Source: Brachionus manjavacas
Taxonomy: Eukaryota; Rotifera; Eurotatoria; Ploima; Brachionidae
NCBI GenBank assembly: GCA_019054805.1
Contig: JAHQIY010000012.1
Coordinates: 62,001 to 126,000, forward strand
Direction: 5' to 3'
DNA length: 64,000 nt
The notes beneath the pieces are model-generated. The model saw nothing but the letters and a program-made list of their open reading frames with translations, was not told the DNA's origin and did no database searches. Each line of letters starts with the position of its first letter. Position 1 is the stretch's first letter. Positions 11,153 through 22,410 of the stretch are shown piece by piece. A program made the translations under genes and the position numbers.

Positions 11153-12092
11153 TACAGTCAATCCTCGATATAACGAGCAAGTTGGACGAAAATTTCGTTG
11201 CTCGTTATATCGAAACTCGTTATATCAAAATTGCATTGAAAAAGATGGGCAAAAAAATTTTTTTTTTCAAAATGTTCATTGGTAAAAAAATAAATAAAAA
11301 AGGAAAAAAAATACAAAATTATTGTTTTTTTACAAAATCTTTAATAGATGTTTGTTTGGTATTACATTTTTCAATCACAACATTTTCAATATTAAACAAA
11401 AAATCAACTTTTTTTGAGAAATCTTGGTTTTTATTCAAAAAAATCTTTTAAATCATTAATTTTATCGATAGCTTCTTTTGAGCTTATAACAGGTTTTTTA
11501 GGTTTTTCGATTTCTTCGACATCAGAATCACTGTCATCATTTTGTGCTGTATTGTTAACTGAACTGATGATCTCAACATCTGATAATAAGCCGCGTGCAG
11601 GAAAATTTGAGTCGATTGAAACATAAGCATATTTGTCAAAGTTTAACTTTTTTTCAAACGAAGATATATCATTAAATTCGTCGTTTTATTATTTCAACTT
11701 TTGTTTCAAGTGAAATACACTTTCTTTTTTTTTGATTAAGATTGAACATTTTTTATAAACAATTAGATAGGAAATGTTTTCTGGTGATTTATAGTTATTC
11801 ATGAAGATACGTTAATTGTTTTATTTTTATTTTTTTTATATAAAAAGTGTGAAAAAATTTCTTTTCAAAAAAATTTGTTCAAGCTTGTTATAGGAAGTTT
11901 TTATTCTTAAGAAAATGATTAAGCGGTATTTCATTATAAGCTCGTTATATCAAGTTTTCGTTATATCAAAACTCGTTATATCGAATTAATTTTTATATCA
12001 TTTTCTATAGCTCGTAATCGGTTCTAGCCAAGTTGCTCGTTATAAAGGGTTTCTCGTTAAATAGGGTCTCGTTATACGGAGGTTTGACTGTA
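11153..12092 (-). mobile_element. Pogo/Tigger-like DNA transposon, internally deleted
   Basis: The ends are inverted repeats: TACAGTCAATCCTCGATATA at 11153 and, from the right end inward, TACAGTCAAACCTCCGTATA. TA lies on both sides, as expected for Tc1/mariner/pogo insertion. Subterminal repeats of CTCGTTATATC occur on both sides. On the minus strand, between about 11630 and 11310, the sequence encodes an acidic stretch then SKEAIDKINDLKDFFE, with further pieces ending SIKDFVKK. This matches the acidic C-terminus of pogo/Tigger (CENP-B-like) transposases. The DDE catalytic domain is absent. Confidence 0.75.
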
Positions 12093-14020
12093 GTAACAAG
12101 TCTCCAAATTTAGCTTAAGTTGCAATTTTAGTTTTTTCAATACCAGCATTAAGTGATTTCATAGAAAGTTTTTTTTCAGAATTTGTGGTCTAGCTTGTGA
12201 TAAGAGATCAATGAATATGCTGCCGGAAACCTTAATTGAAAGAGTAATGTGTAATAAACGTGGTTTTTGTTTATTATCTTTCTGAGCATAGACGAGTATT
12301 AACTCAATAACTCCCGCTATTCTTTTGTTGAGAGACCAAAAAATAAAAGAAGAAACTTTTAAAGGATAAATCTTTATTAGAAATAAATTGGAATCTCTCT
12401 AATAAGTGAAAATCAAGCACTTAAATATGAAAAATTATGACTAGAAAATAATAACTACTGTAAATGTTAAAAATAATATTGTAACTGTTTATAACTCAAA
12501 TTTAATATGACATTAAATTTGTGTTATAACAAATGTTAAGAGTTAATATTGATTCTATTGAATTTAGATCAAAAAAAATTAAAGTAAGTTATTTTTTGTT
12601 TATTTGTCAAGAAATGAAAAGTTGAGAAAAAAAATTTTTAAATCAATATTTATAGAAAAATTACACTGACAAATCAGTGATCTCAATTTGTGATCACTAT
12701 CAGCATACACTTTATTAAAAAATTTACTTCGTTCTAAGTCTTGCCAAGGTATGTGTAAGATGTCAAATATATGTAATACATTACATAAATGTGAAAAATT
12801 ACATTAGCTTAAAAAATTTTATTTTTCAAAAACAAAAAGATATATAACGTAATTGCTCGATTTTAGTGACATGTCACTATTTATCGATTACACTGGTTTT
12901 CATTTTGACCTTTTTCGACTAATGCGACATGTCACTATAGTCGAAAAAGGCCTAAAAATGACGATTTTTACAAAATTTAGTGTCCAAGTTAGTGACATGT
13001 CACTATAGTCAAAAAAAGGCTTAAAAATGATGTTTTAAGTAATTAAGCTATTTTTTATTTGTATTTTAAATTGTTTCTCCAGGAGCTCTGAAGCTGAAAT
13101 TCCTGATCTATTAGTCGTGAGCCATGAATCATGGTTTTGCTTGGTGGCGATAAATTTTGAAAAGAGCTTGTTTGCTCTGTTATCGTTATTCTTAGCTCTT
13201 TGTGGATTTTTTTGATATTCATTTTTTGTACTTCGGCTCTTATCTTCTAAGTACCTGATTGAAGTATTATAAAACAGGAGTCGAATAATGATCTTATGAG
13301 TGACATTTATAAAATTCTATTGATTTTAAAAGAGGATCCCCACTAAAAACCTTTAATCTTTCTGATAAGGTTAATTTTGGAGATTTGTTTTGAATTGATA
13401 GTTTTGATCTATTTAAATACCAAGGAATGTTGGATTTGGGCCGAGAGGAATGTTCCCGATTTTTTTTTTTATTTTCATATGTTTTCTCTTAATTTTATCA
13501 AAGATCAGCTTTGGTAAATGTTGTGTAACAAGTTTTCTTTTCGTTAATATTACATTCTCATTTTTTTAATGTGAAAGTAAAGAAAAATTTAACTTTAATT
13601 TTTATTCAACTTGATTGAAATAATATTCAAGATACTAATTTCAAAAATGCTTGTTTCTTATTTCAATTTTTAAAAACAAACAAATTTAAATATTCTCAAA
13701 AAAATTAATGACAGAGAAAAATCGATATATTTAAAAACGAAATAAAAAAACTATTCTCTTTAGAAATTTCGTATCTATCAATTATTAATTTTTGATTTAA
13801 AAAGTTTTTGCAATTTTTTGCTAAATAAATGAATAAAAAAATTGAAGGCTAAATTTTAAAATTAACTTGCGTCAAAATCAAGCTTTGTTTTACAAGTACA
13901 AAAAAATTGATAAAATTTCTTATTAATTATTAATGAATATTTTTTGTATTTAAACTTTGGTTTTGCAAATAAAATTTAAAATATTTTCAATTTAAAAACA
14001 GACGAAATTTACCTACACAA
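12093..14020. other. Intergenic DNA, no gene recognised
   Basis: Apart from the palindrome cluster at 12860-13010, this is AT-rich non-coding sequence. Around 13080-13280 the base composition rises slightly, but every frame has stops and no protein family is recognised. Confidence 0.4.
12860..13010. repeat. Triplicated TAGTGACATGTCACTA palindrome cluster
   Basis: The exact 16-bp palindrome occurs at 12864-12879 and 12990-13005, with a near-copy at 12924-12938. The middle copy sits in a larger hairpin with arms CCTTTTTCGACTA and TAGTCGAAAAAGG. TAGTC and AAAAAGG...TAAAAATGA follow both of the last two copies. This looks like a small tandem or foldback repeat. Confidence 0.7.
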
Positions 14021-14025
14021 AAAAA

Positions 14026-15168
14026 ATGGAAATTCATTTAATTTTTCTCTTAATTATTTTACGTTTAGCCCAGAATGCAGTTCCGGTTGGAGAGCAATGT
14101 GGCGGAAAGGATTTCAGTGGAGAAACAGAATGTGATAGTTCATCTACTTGCCATTTTCAAACCGAATGGTACTCACAATGCAAGCCAAAAGAAAATGATC
14201 CAAACAGACTAAACGAATGGGAAAAATGTGGCGGAGAATCATTTGTCGGAAATAAATTATGTCAAACATGGCTAACCTGTGTCTACCAGGACCAATGGTA
14301 CTCACAATGTCTAAAAGAAAGTACAAAAAAATTAATTACCGAAACAATCTCAAAAAAAACTACAACAGAATTAAAAAAATTAAATCATGGAACAAAAATA
14401 ATCAAAGATTTTACAATTGATCCCACTAAAAATGAAGATTTTTCAAAATTTTCAATTTTTTTTTCTGAATACAATTATAGGACAACATTTATTACTAAAA
14501 AAATGAGACTTGATTTCGAAACAAATTTAATTGGAAATAAATCTTTGTTTAATATTTTTTTCGAATATGAAAATATATGAGTAGACTTTTTTCAGATGAG
14601 TCAGAAAAAAGCTCTATTAATGCTTGACATCCTCAATCTAAATTTTGATGCAACAAACTGTTTGCTTAATTGTTCCAATAATGGAAAATGCATTCTCACA
14701 AAAACATCAAAGTTTGTTTGTGAATGCAATGTGGGTTTTACAGGCAGTGTTTGCGAATACTCCACTAATCTGTGTTCCACTAATCTTTGTATAAATAATT
14801 CAACCTGTATTGAAAACTTGATCAATCGAACTTATTCATGTGAGTGTTTTTCTCCAAAAAATCAATCAAGTTTATTTTATGGATTTTATTGTGAAAATAA
14901 AATTGATGTCTGTTTAAATGAAACTTGCTCGAATCATGGATATTGTGTGGAAGAAAATAATTTGCCAAAATGCTCTTGCTTTCACTTGTACAGTGGAGAT
15001 AAATGTGAAATTGAGTCGACAATTTTGAAAAGAAATAAAATGATTATCAGAACATCAACCATAATTGCTTTGTGTATTTTGATTAGTTTTTATCTAATGT
15101 TTTTATGTTGTGATTTTATTAGCTTTTTATGTAAAAAAGAAAAAGAGAAAACAAAGGTAAAAAAATAA
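14026..15168 (+). CDS. Secreted/membrane protein with two CBM1 domains and EGF-like repeats
   Basis: A signal peptide (MEIHLIFLLIILRLAQNAVP) is followed by two fungal-type cellulose-binding (CBM1) modules: EQCGGKDFSGETECDSSSTC ending WYSQCK, and EKCGGESFVGNKLC ending WYSQCL. Both keep the Q/K-CGG start and the aromatic-SQC end. A T/K-rich linker runs to a stop at 14580. A second frame (14596-15168) encodes about three EGF-like repeats (e.g. CECNVGFTGSVCE), one transmembrane helix (IIALCILISFYLMFLCC) and a short basic tail. I treat them as one gene. A possible phase-2 intron of 54 nt (14547-14600, donor GTTTAA, acceptor GATGAG) would join them, though TTTTTTCAG lies 5 nt upstream of that acceptor; a frameshift or two separate genes are alternatives. 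CBM1 binds cellulose or chitin surfaces, so a role in adhesion, feeding or cuticle is inferred. Confidence 0.75.
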
Positions 15169-15169
15169 T

Positions 15170-16760
15170 AATATTGGCAAACTGAAGTTTGAGATCAAGA
15201 TAAAAAGATCAAAATGGAAATTTATGACTTATGATTAATGAAACATAAAAGCATAAAGATCAAATCAAGATAAGTTGTAAATTTTGATAAGGTAAATTTA
15301 AATAGTTGAAACGGTTATTTTTACACCGTAACATATCTTTATATTTCCTTTTGCAAATATTTAACTAAAAAAAAGTGCAAGTGAGTCATCTAAAATGAAC
15401 TTAATAATAAATACTTATTCCAAAAAAAATTTTCATTTCAATTACTTTAAAATTGATAGATATGTTATGTACCATTGATTAAAAATTTTTTCACCAAATT
15501 TTGAAATGTTTAAATTGGGAAGTGAATTCAATAGTTGTTTTGTTACAAGAAAGAACTTACTTCCAGATCTGTTAGGATCTGGTAGTTCGCGGTTACACAA
15601 AAATAAAGAGAAGGAATTGAATAAATTTATTAATAAATTTTCACATCTAGTATGAACAAATAAATCTCTTTCCTAATTGACCTAATTTAGATAAAATTTT
15701 ATTCATTTTTAATTTCCTTCTTTTTATTCTGAACTTTTGTTCTTATCTATATATTAATCAATTCTATATAATATCAATTCTTCAATTTTGCGAGGCTGAG
15801 AAGAAGGACTAAGATCCATTCTGAGTAGCCTTGGGAAGGAAAACTTCCTTAAATTATACTATAAATAAGTAAAATATATGAACAAATAAAAAAAAATAAC
15901 AAAAAAGGGAAAAGAAAAGAAAAAACAAATTACAATAAATTTCAAAGATTCTTCTTAAAATCGCATTTTACACAGCCTTAAATACTAACGACTTGCTAAA
16001 CTCAAAAGATCATAGTATTGCACAGATGAACTATATTAAACTATATAAATTAATTAAATAATTATTAGATTAAATTGACGTTATTTATTAATTCTTTCCA
16101 TTGTTTTTTTTAAGTCTTAATTTACTCTTTACATTACCTTGTTGATTGATGTTTTTGGAAGCAAATTCATAGAGCGTTTGTTTGATTCAAGCTTACAAAC
16201 ACTCGAAAAACAATGGTTCAATTCTTGTGATGCTTAAATAAATGTTTTTTAAGGTTTCCTAATTTTCCAATTTTAGCTCAATATTTTGGAAAATATTTGG
16301 GTGGTATTTAAACTATCACTTTTTTAGAAATCGTCACTAAATTTAATCAATAATTTTAATCACTAAATTTACTGTAAGTCTTTACTGTAAATCTAACTTT
16401 TATTAATAAAAGTTAGTAAACCTGTAAACCTAACTTTTAGTAACTTTTATTAATAAAAGTTAGTAAATAGTTAGTAAAACCTAAATAAATAGCTAAAATT
16501 ACCAATTTTAAAAAGATGACTAATTATAGAATAAGAAAACAAATAATTCAACGTTAAGCAAGAAAGAATGTTATTAGTGATCATTAGATTAATAGTTAGA
16601 GAAATACAAAAATAAAAGAGATAGTGGTCATTAAAAAAGGTTAATTAGCAAAAACAAAATCAAGCAATTATTGAGTCAAGAGTGCTTTTTTTTCTTTTGG
16701 AAGACGGCCTCTTTTTCGCTTTTAACATAATGATTACACAACAATATATGTTTTTAATCA
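15170..16760. other. Intergenic DNA with small inverted repeats
   Basis: A hairpin with arms CCAGATC/GATCTGG lies at about 15565-15585, in a patch of higher GC. At about 15925-16025 the minus strand repeats the 3' part of the small secreted-peptide gene at 3681. Two copies of a 22-bp perfect palindrome lie at 16394 and 16441. No intact gene is visible. Confidence 0.45.
16393..16462. repeat. Two copies of a perfect 22-bp palindrome
   Basis: TAACTTTTATT plus its reverse complement occurs at 16394-16415 (24 bp with flanking C/G) and again at 16441-16462. The 25-bp spacer also contains a half-site (CCTAACTTTTAG). Confidence 0.75.
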
Positions 16761-16764
16761 AGAA

Positions 16765-19065
16765 TTTTATAAAATTCTTGATCTTTTTTTAGTTTCATCT
16801 TCATTAATTGACAAAATTACCAACTTTTGTGTCCTAAATAGTCAAGACATGACTAGTGACCATTTCCCAATCGAAGCATCGATTTCTATGGGCTATCAAT
16901 TAGAAAATAAATCAGCAGCTAAAAAGTTTAACTAAAAGAAAGCAAACTGGCAATCATTCAGTGAGATTTTAAATTCTCAAATAGTGAATATCACTGAAAG
17001 TTCTAAATTTATTTATTCTAAATAAATTTATTCCTGCGTTCTGATAAAAGAACGCAGGAAAGAAAGCAGAAGCTTTCAAAAAACTCGCTGTCAAAATCTC
17101 AAGAAAAAATTTAATCAAATTACATTTGAGTTAAAGGCCTCTTTAAAAAAATTCTGGAATCAAAATTGATTTGATTTTATTGAGAAAATGGGAAAAAAAC
17201 CCACTGACAAGTAGACCTTTTTGAAAAAAATAAATAAATTTAGAACAAAAAAAGGAACAAATTTGATTCCTAATTTGTTTTTTAAATGACAAGGAATTCA
17301 AAACTAATGAAGAAAAGGGAAAATGCTTTGGAGAACTCCTATCTTCAATATTTAGTCCTAATTCTGATTTAATAGATCGTGATAAAGATTTCGAAATACT
17401 TAATTCTAATTTCTTTAGAAATTATGATCAGTCTAATTTTAATGATCCAATTTGCTTAAATGAATTAATTATGGCTCTAAAAAGATTGAAAAATGAAGCG
17501 GCATCAGGACCTAACCAAATTCATAATCTAATGTTAAAAAACTTACCTAGAAATTCATAAATAGAAATCGTAGAACTTTTTAATTTATCTCTTCGAGAAG
17601 GTAGAGTCCCTAAAGCATGGAAAACATCGAACATTACTATGATTAAAAAAAAAGCCTCTTCTTTACAAGATCCTTTAAATTATAGAGCAATTAGTATAAC
17701 GGGTTGTTTAGGAAAGCTCCTGGAAGACATAGTATTTTCAAGATTATACAATTATTTGGAACAAAATTCACTCCTTATCCAGGAGCAATCTGGATTTAGG
17801 AAACACCGGCGAACATCAGATAATCTTTTCTTTTTAATTCAGAAAATTGTGGAATCATTTAAAAAAAAAAAAAAGAGCTTGTGGCCTTTTTTTTGATATT
17901 TCTAAAGCCTTTGATAAGGTTTGGCATGAAGGTCTACTTTTTAAATTGATTAAAATGAATCCACCTCATTACATTTAAGGTAAATGTGAATGATCATCTG
18001 AGCGAAGAATATAAAATAACTGCAGGTGTTCCTCAAGGCTCAGTAATTAGTCCTCTTTTATTTAGTATATATATTAATGACATCCCAAAAAGAAACAAAA
18101 CAAATAATGAATACTCTCTGCTTTTCGCAGATGATCTAGTTACATTCTTCATTTATAACAAGAAAGGGGAACCTAGAAAATAAGATAAATAAATACACCA
18201 GCGAACTGGAACAATGGCTTATTAAATGGAAAATGAAGATATCAGTTGAAAAGTCGTGTTCAGTAGTCTTTTCTAGGTACAAAAAAGAGGGTGATAATCT
18301 TAACTTAAAAATTTATGGAAACAGAATAGTGAGCCAAAAAGAAATCAAGTTTCTTGGTATTAAATTTGATTCTAAGTTAAACTTTAATATACTACTAGAC
18401 GAAATTAAAGAACGCTGCAACAAAAGGCTAAATATTATTAAGATACTGTCAAACAAAAAATGGGATCTCAATCAAAACACACTAGGAAATTTATATAAAT
18501 CTTTAGTCGGATCAATCTTAGACTATACTTTTCCTTGCTTGAATTCATTTTCAGAAAATAATATCAAAAAACCACAAGCAATTCAGAATACAGCAGTAAG
18601 ATCTATCCTTAAGTTAAAATATGATACTCCCTCCAACATCGTGCAACATGAAGCTTTTAATAAACTAAAATTACTAACAGTCTCGAATCGTCTTTTTGAG
18701 TTGAGTGAGAAATATGTTGGGACAGGACTGAGTCATTTTATTCCATTGGTTGAAAGACTGGTGAAAGAATACAAAGAAGGTTTCGAATCAACATATATTG
18801 AATACTTAATATTTCTTCTTTTTTTTCCTGAAACTTGAACTATTTTAAAATGTGCCACATGTAACAATCTTTTCCAATTTATGTCTTTTCAACTTTCATT
18901 ATGTCTTTTTAGCTTATCTACTCTATTTTGATTCTTTTTTATATCTAATTTTATTAACTTTTATTTTATTTTTATTTATTTTTTTATTTTATTTTTAACT
19001 AATTCTGAAGGAGCTTTAGTTCGGTTCAGAAAACAAATAAATAAAATTATTAAATAATTATCATG
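16765..19065 (+). mobile_element. Jockey-like non-LTR retrotransposon, copy A (5'-truncated, degenerate)
   Basis: It begins within the endonuclease/linker region (same sequence as the reverse-strand copy at 30660) and runs through the reverse transcriptase to the 3' tail. Visible RT blocks are NYRAISITGCLGKLLEDIVF, SGFRKHRRTSDN, ISKAFDKVWH, ITAGVPQGSVISPLLFSIYI and LLFADDLVTF (catalytic Asp pair), followed by the thumb (FLGIKFDSKLNF ... LQ/PQAIQNTAVRSILKLKYD). Frameshifts and stops (for example at 17894 and 17978) make it non-functional. The 3' end carries TCTGAAGGAGCTTTAGTTCG, then A/T-rich repeats. Confidence 0.9.
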
Positions 19066-19159
19066 ATAGATTAACCGAATACGAATTACAACTTTTAAGA
19101 GCAATAAAATACCTAAAAAAAGCGGTAACTGGGATTTTTTTTGCTCTAAATTCCTATTT

Positions 19160-19295
19160 CAAAATTGACATTAAAAAAACTGGCGATAAATTCGTAATTT
19201 ATTTTTATTGGCGATAGAATTTTTGGAGATAGCTTCCTGGCGATAAAAAAAATGGAAATAAAATAAACTGGCGATAGATTCCTTATTACCATTCT
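19160..19295 (+). repeat. Four-fold irregular repeat of TGGCGATA(A/G)A
   Basis: TGGCGATAAATTC, TGGCGATAGAATT, TGGCGATAAAAAA and TGGCGATAGATTC occur at about 30-35 bp spacing between 19180 and 19285. The function is unknown. It may be a decayed tandem array or the edge of the SINE that follows. Confidence 0.4.
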
Positions 19296-19402
19296 ATTTT
19301 AAGGCTAATATGTCTTGAACAAGAATCGATATCCATATTCAAAGTTAGCTTTTAAAAAATTTGATTGATCAATAATTAATTTGGCTTTTTATCTATTAAG
19401 CC

Positions 19403-19690
19403 CATATAGCCGAATGGTTTGCGTGTTAGTCATGCAAGCAGAGGATCGAGGGTTCAAATCGCGCTAAGGGTAAAAAATCTTCAAAATATTGCTGCTATAC
19501 GGGGCGAATGTTTAAACCCCTTTCATCATAAAAATAGAAGGTTAGACTGGGTAATATTTGCGGTGTAGATGATCATCTCGATGCAGTAGCCTATGTGTCA
19601 GATCGGAGCCGTTGCTCAAAAAGGTACTTAAAAAGGAGATGAGCTCCTTCCCATTATCCACTAGGATAGAATAAGGACAATTATATGTTA
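19403..19690 (+). mobile_element. tRNA-derived SINE candidate
   Basis: The head carries a box A-like sequence (TAGCCGAATGGTTTGCG) and, about 40 nt on, a canonical box B (GGTTCAAATC), at tRNA-like spacing. The arm pairing is poor and the anticodon region unclear, so it is not a good tRNA gene. About 210 bases of moderate-GC body follow (TAGACTGGGTAATATTTGCG, then GGAGATGAGCTCCTTCCC, which can fold). I did not find a second copy in the window. Confidence 0.45.
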
Positions 19691-20274
19691 TCTATTGCCT
19701 GATCGAATATGATGATTAAAAGTATGCATGTTTTTTTTTTATACATGTTAATAAAAATAGTGACGGTTTAATATTGCCCCAAAATATTTTAGATAAAAGA
19801 ATATTTAAAACTAGCCGTTTTAAGTAAATTAATCTTATATTGAACTATAGGAACTTAATAAACCAGAGTGGAAGCTTACTACAAATTTTTATTTGTAGTA
19901 ACCCTAACCCCATAATTTTTAGATGGCTGTACGAGGAGATGTAGACTATATTACACTTACTCTTATACCTACATCTCGATTTTTGGAATCCGCTTGAATG
20001 GTCATAATTGTGTGTTATTAATTGATTTTGTTCTTATTTTTATTAAATTTGTGGATAACTTTAATGAGAATCTTTTTAAATTAACATTCAAGAACAAATT
20101 CGTAATTTACTCAAAAGCGAGATAAGGTTTTAGTTTTTAAAATGATGCTATGTTATGTTCATTAGTAAATTGATTTTAAGCCTAAAATCTAAAGCTTAAT
20201 GCAGATAGAACCGGGAGTAAACTTAAAAATTTAGTAAAAAAATTTAATCATTTAGAAAGTATAAAAAAAAGAAT

Positions 20275-21045
20275 ACGCTTATTTTCACGTAAATTATCTG
20301 TAAATAAACAAAAAGAAAATCAGATAAAATATCTGTAAGTGAATTAAAAAAAAAATTTATTTTCAGATAAAAAAAAAGATTAATCAATTAGCACATTCAT
20401 TACAAATCCATTTCTTCTTTTTTTGGAGCATAAGTTCTATCAACACATTTTAAATGAAAAATACAACAACAATTATCACAAACTATATTCTTAGATTCAC
20501 ATGATAAACAACAAATTTTACATAATTTAACGCTTTGTTTGGGTCGAATACCAGTACTCTTTTATGTTATATCATTTATCTCCCTGTGATGGATACACTT
20601 GATTTCAAGATATTTAAAATTGTTGTCTTCAAGTTTTCGGCCACTAACGGTTGTCCAAATCGAATAGCTTTGTTTCGAATATTCATTTAAAGTTTGAATA
20701 AATTCGTCAAAGTTGTTGAAAAGTTGTCCAAGATATAACTTTTCAGACATTTTTTTTCAAAATTTTTAAGTGTATTAAGGTATTTTTGTTTATGATAAGT
20801 AAAAGGAGTTTAGTAAGAAACAAGAGCATTTTAAATAAAGATTTAGGATTAATTTTTAATTATGGTTTCACTTCATTAATTCAGCTTAATTAATTTGTTT
20901 CAAATATTATGGTCTTTGAATTGTTTCTATTTTTATTCTTTTGATTATTGACATTTACGTGAAAATAAATAATTTCTTCATTCAGGTAAAAAAATAAAAA
21001 ATTTTCAGATAATTTATCTGAAAATAAATTCACTCAAAAAAAAAA
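20275..21045 (-). mobile_element. MULE-like DNA transposon remnant with FAR1-like N-terminus and PHD-like zinc cluster
   Basis: On the minus strand from 20750, MSEKLYLGQLFNNFDEF ... YLEIKCIHH fits the FAR1/FLYWCH-like N-terminal domain of Mutator-family transposases. After a frameshift it continues KSTGIRPKQSVKLCKICC. Next is a cysteine/histidine cluster, CESKNIVCDNCCCIFHLKC, closing with WICNEC in another frame, which is a PHD-finger-like pattern. The DDE core is missing, so this is an internally deleted derivative. Both flanks (20283-20370 and 20950-21070) carry related TTTTCACGTAAA and TTTTCAGATAAA sequences in inverted orientation, likely the terminal repeats. Confidence 0.55.
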
Positions 21046-21487
21046 AGGTGAAATATCTTTTGAAATGAAGAATTTAAAAATCTTAAGTAAAGATTACCAA
21101 AGAAAAGCAGGTCAATTAAATGAAAAAAAAAAACGCGTTTTTTGTTTTTATTTTGACTCATTGGAAAGTGAAATAAAATAATCTTTTATTTATACTTGCA
21201 AAATCGATTTTCTAACAAGTTTTTTTTATTAGAAATATTTATTTAAATTTAGATTTATCTATAATAAAATTGTTTGCATCTTACTCATGATCAACATTTT
21301 TCATAATAAATATGATTCATTATAAAATTAATAAAACACCAGTTTAATCTACCAAAAAAAAAACAAACAAAATAATGGAAGCAAAAAAAAAAGAAAAAAA
21401 ACAGGCCATTATAAAGTGATTAATTTATATACATTTTGTATTGAGTTTTTTGTTAAAATTATGTACATAGATTACAATTAGAGGCCT

Positions 21488-22410
21488 TCAGTTATTTGTG
21501 CCCACGACCACGTTGTTCGAAGTCTTGGAGCTGGTTGCTTGACTTTGCTGGCTTTCTGATTGACTCGAGCTGATTAGATTGCTGAAGATGAGAGGCGACA
21601 AGTGACCGTTGCTTGATTGATAAAAATTGAATGTGTTGCTATGATCGTCTTGGTGCGCGTTGGCTGGTAGAATCAAAGAATGGTACTGATCCTCGCTGAG
21701 GAAATAGGCCGCGAATTGCTGAGGAGTCGGTGTGACTCGTGGAGTTCCGATCGGTGACTGGAACAAGGAGCTTATTGAGGGAAAAAGATTTGTGGGGCTG
21801 CCATTTCCGTTAATGCAACTAGCCGGGCTTATATTTGGATAGGTGGAGAAAAAATTCGAATTGGACGATAGCAAAGAATTGCTGTTGAACATTATGGGCG
21901 AGTTTGTGTGATTGGAGTGATTGGATAAATTTGGTTCTGTTTTGTTCAGATTGCTCATCAAACTTGACATGACTGCGTCGGCTTTATGCAGCATTGGAAT
22001 CGGCCGATGCATCTGAACATTGTTGTTATTGTTGCCGCTGTTGGTGTTGTTCGATTGAGTGGATATTTTGGTGGGTGCCGGAGCAACTGTAATGCTGTTC
22101 GAATTAACTGTTGTTCCGATTGAGGGTGGTGGTGGTGGACTTGAGCTAGTTTCTTTTTCGCCTTCTTCTTCTAGTTGTCTCGGTGTTTGCGTTCGACTCT
22201 TTGGCTTGTTTATAAATTGAAATGTCGGACTTAACGAAATCAATTTGTTGATAAACTCCTGCTGCTGCTGCGTCAGCTCATTTTGTTGATTGCTCGCGCT
22301 ATTTGTCTGCTGGGTCAAGTTACTAAATAGCTCATCAAAGCTTGCATTCAAATTTGAATCAAACTTCAAGGCGTTTATCAATGACGTATTTATTTGTTGT
22401 CCCGAAACAT
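21488..22410 (-). CDS. NFI: NFI exon 3: Gln/Ser/Asn-rich C-terminus
   Basis: The exon starts after GTAAAG at 22411, restores codon phase with exon 2, and ends at TGA 21488. The protein is rich in Q, S, N and P ([46 protein letters not shown]), typical of an activation domain. No enzymatic motif is seen. Confidence 0.7.

Noticed and set aside
19403-19475. Functional tRNA gene
   Set aside because: Boxes A and B are present, but acceptor and anticodon stems do not pair convincingly; treated as a SINE head.
19895-19915. Telomere-like TAACCCTAACCCC
   Set aside because: Only two imperfect units; no array, and it lies inside ordinary AT-rich DNA.
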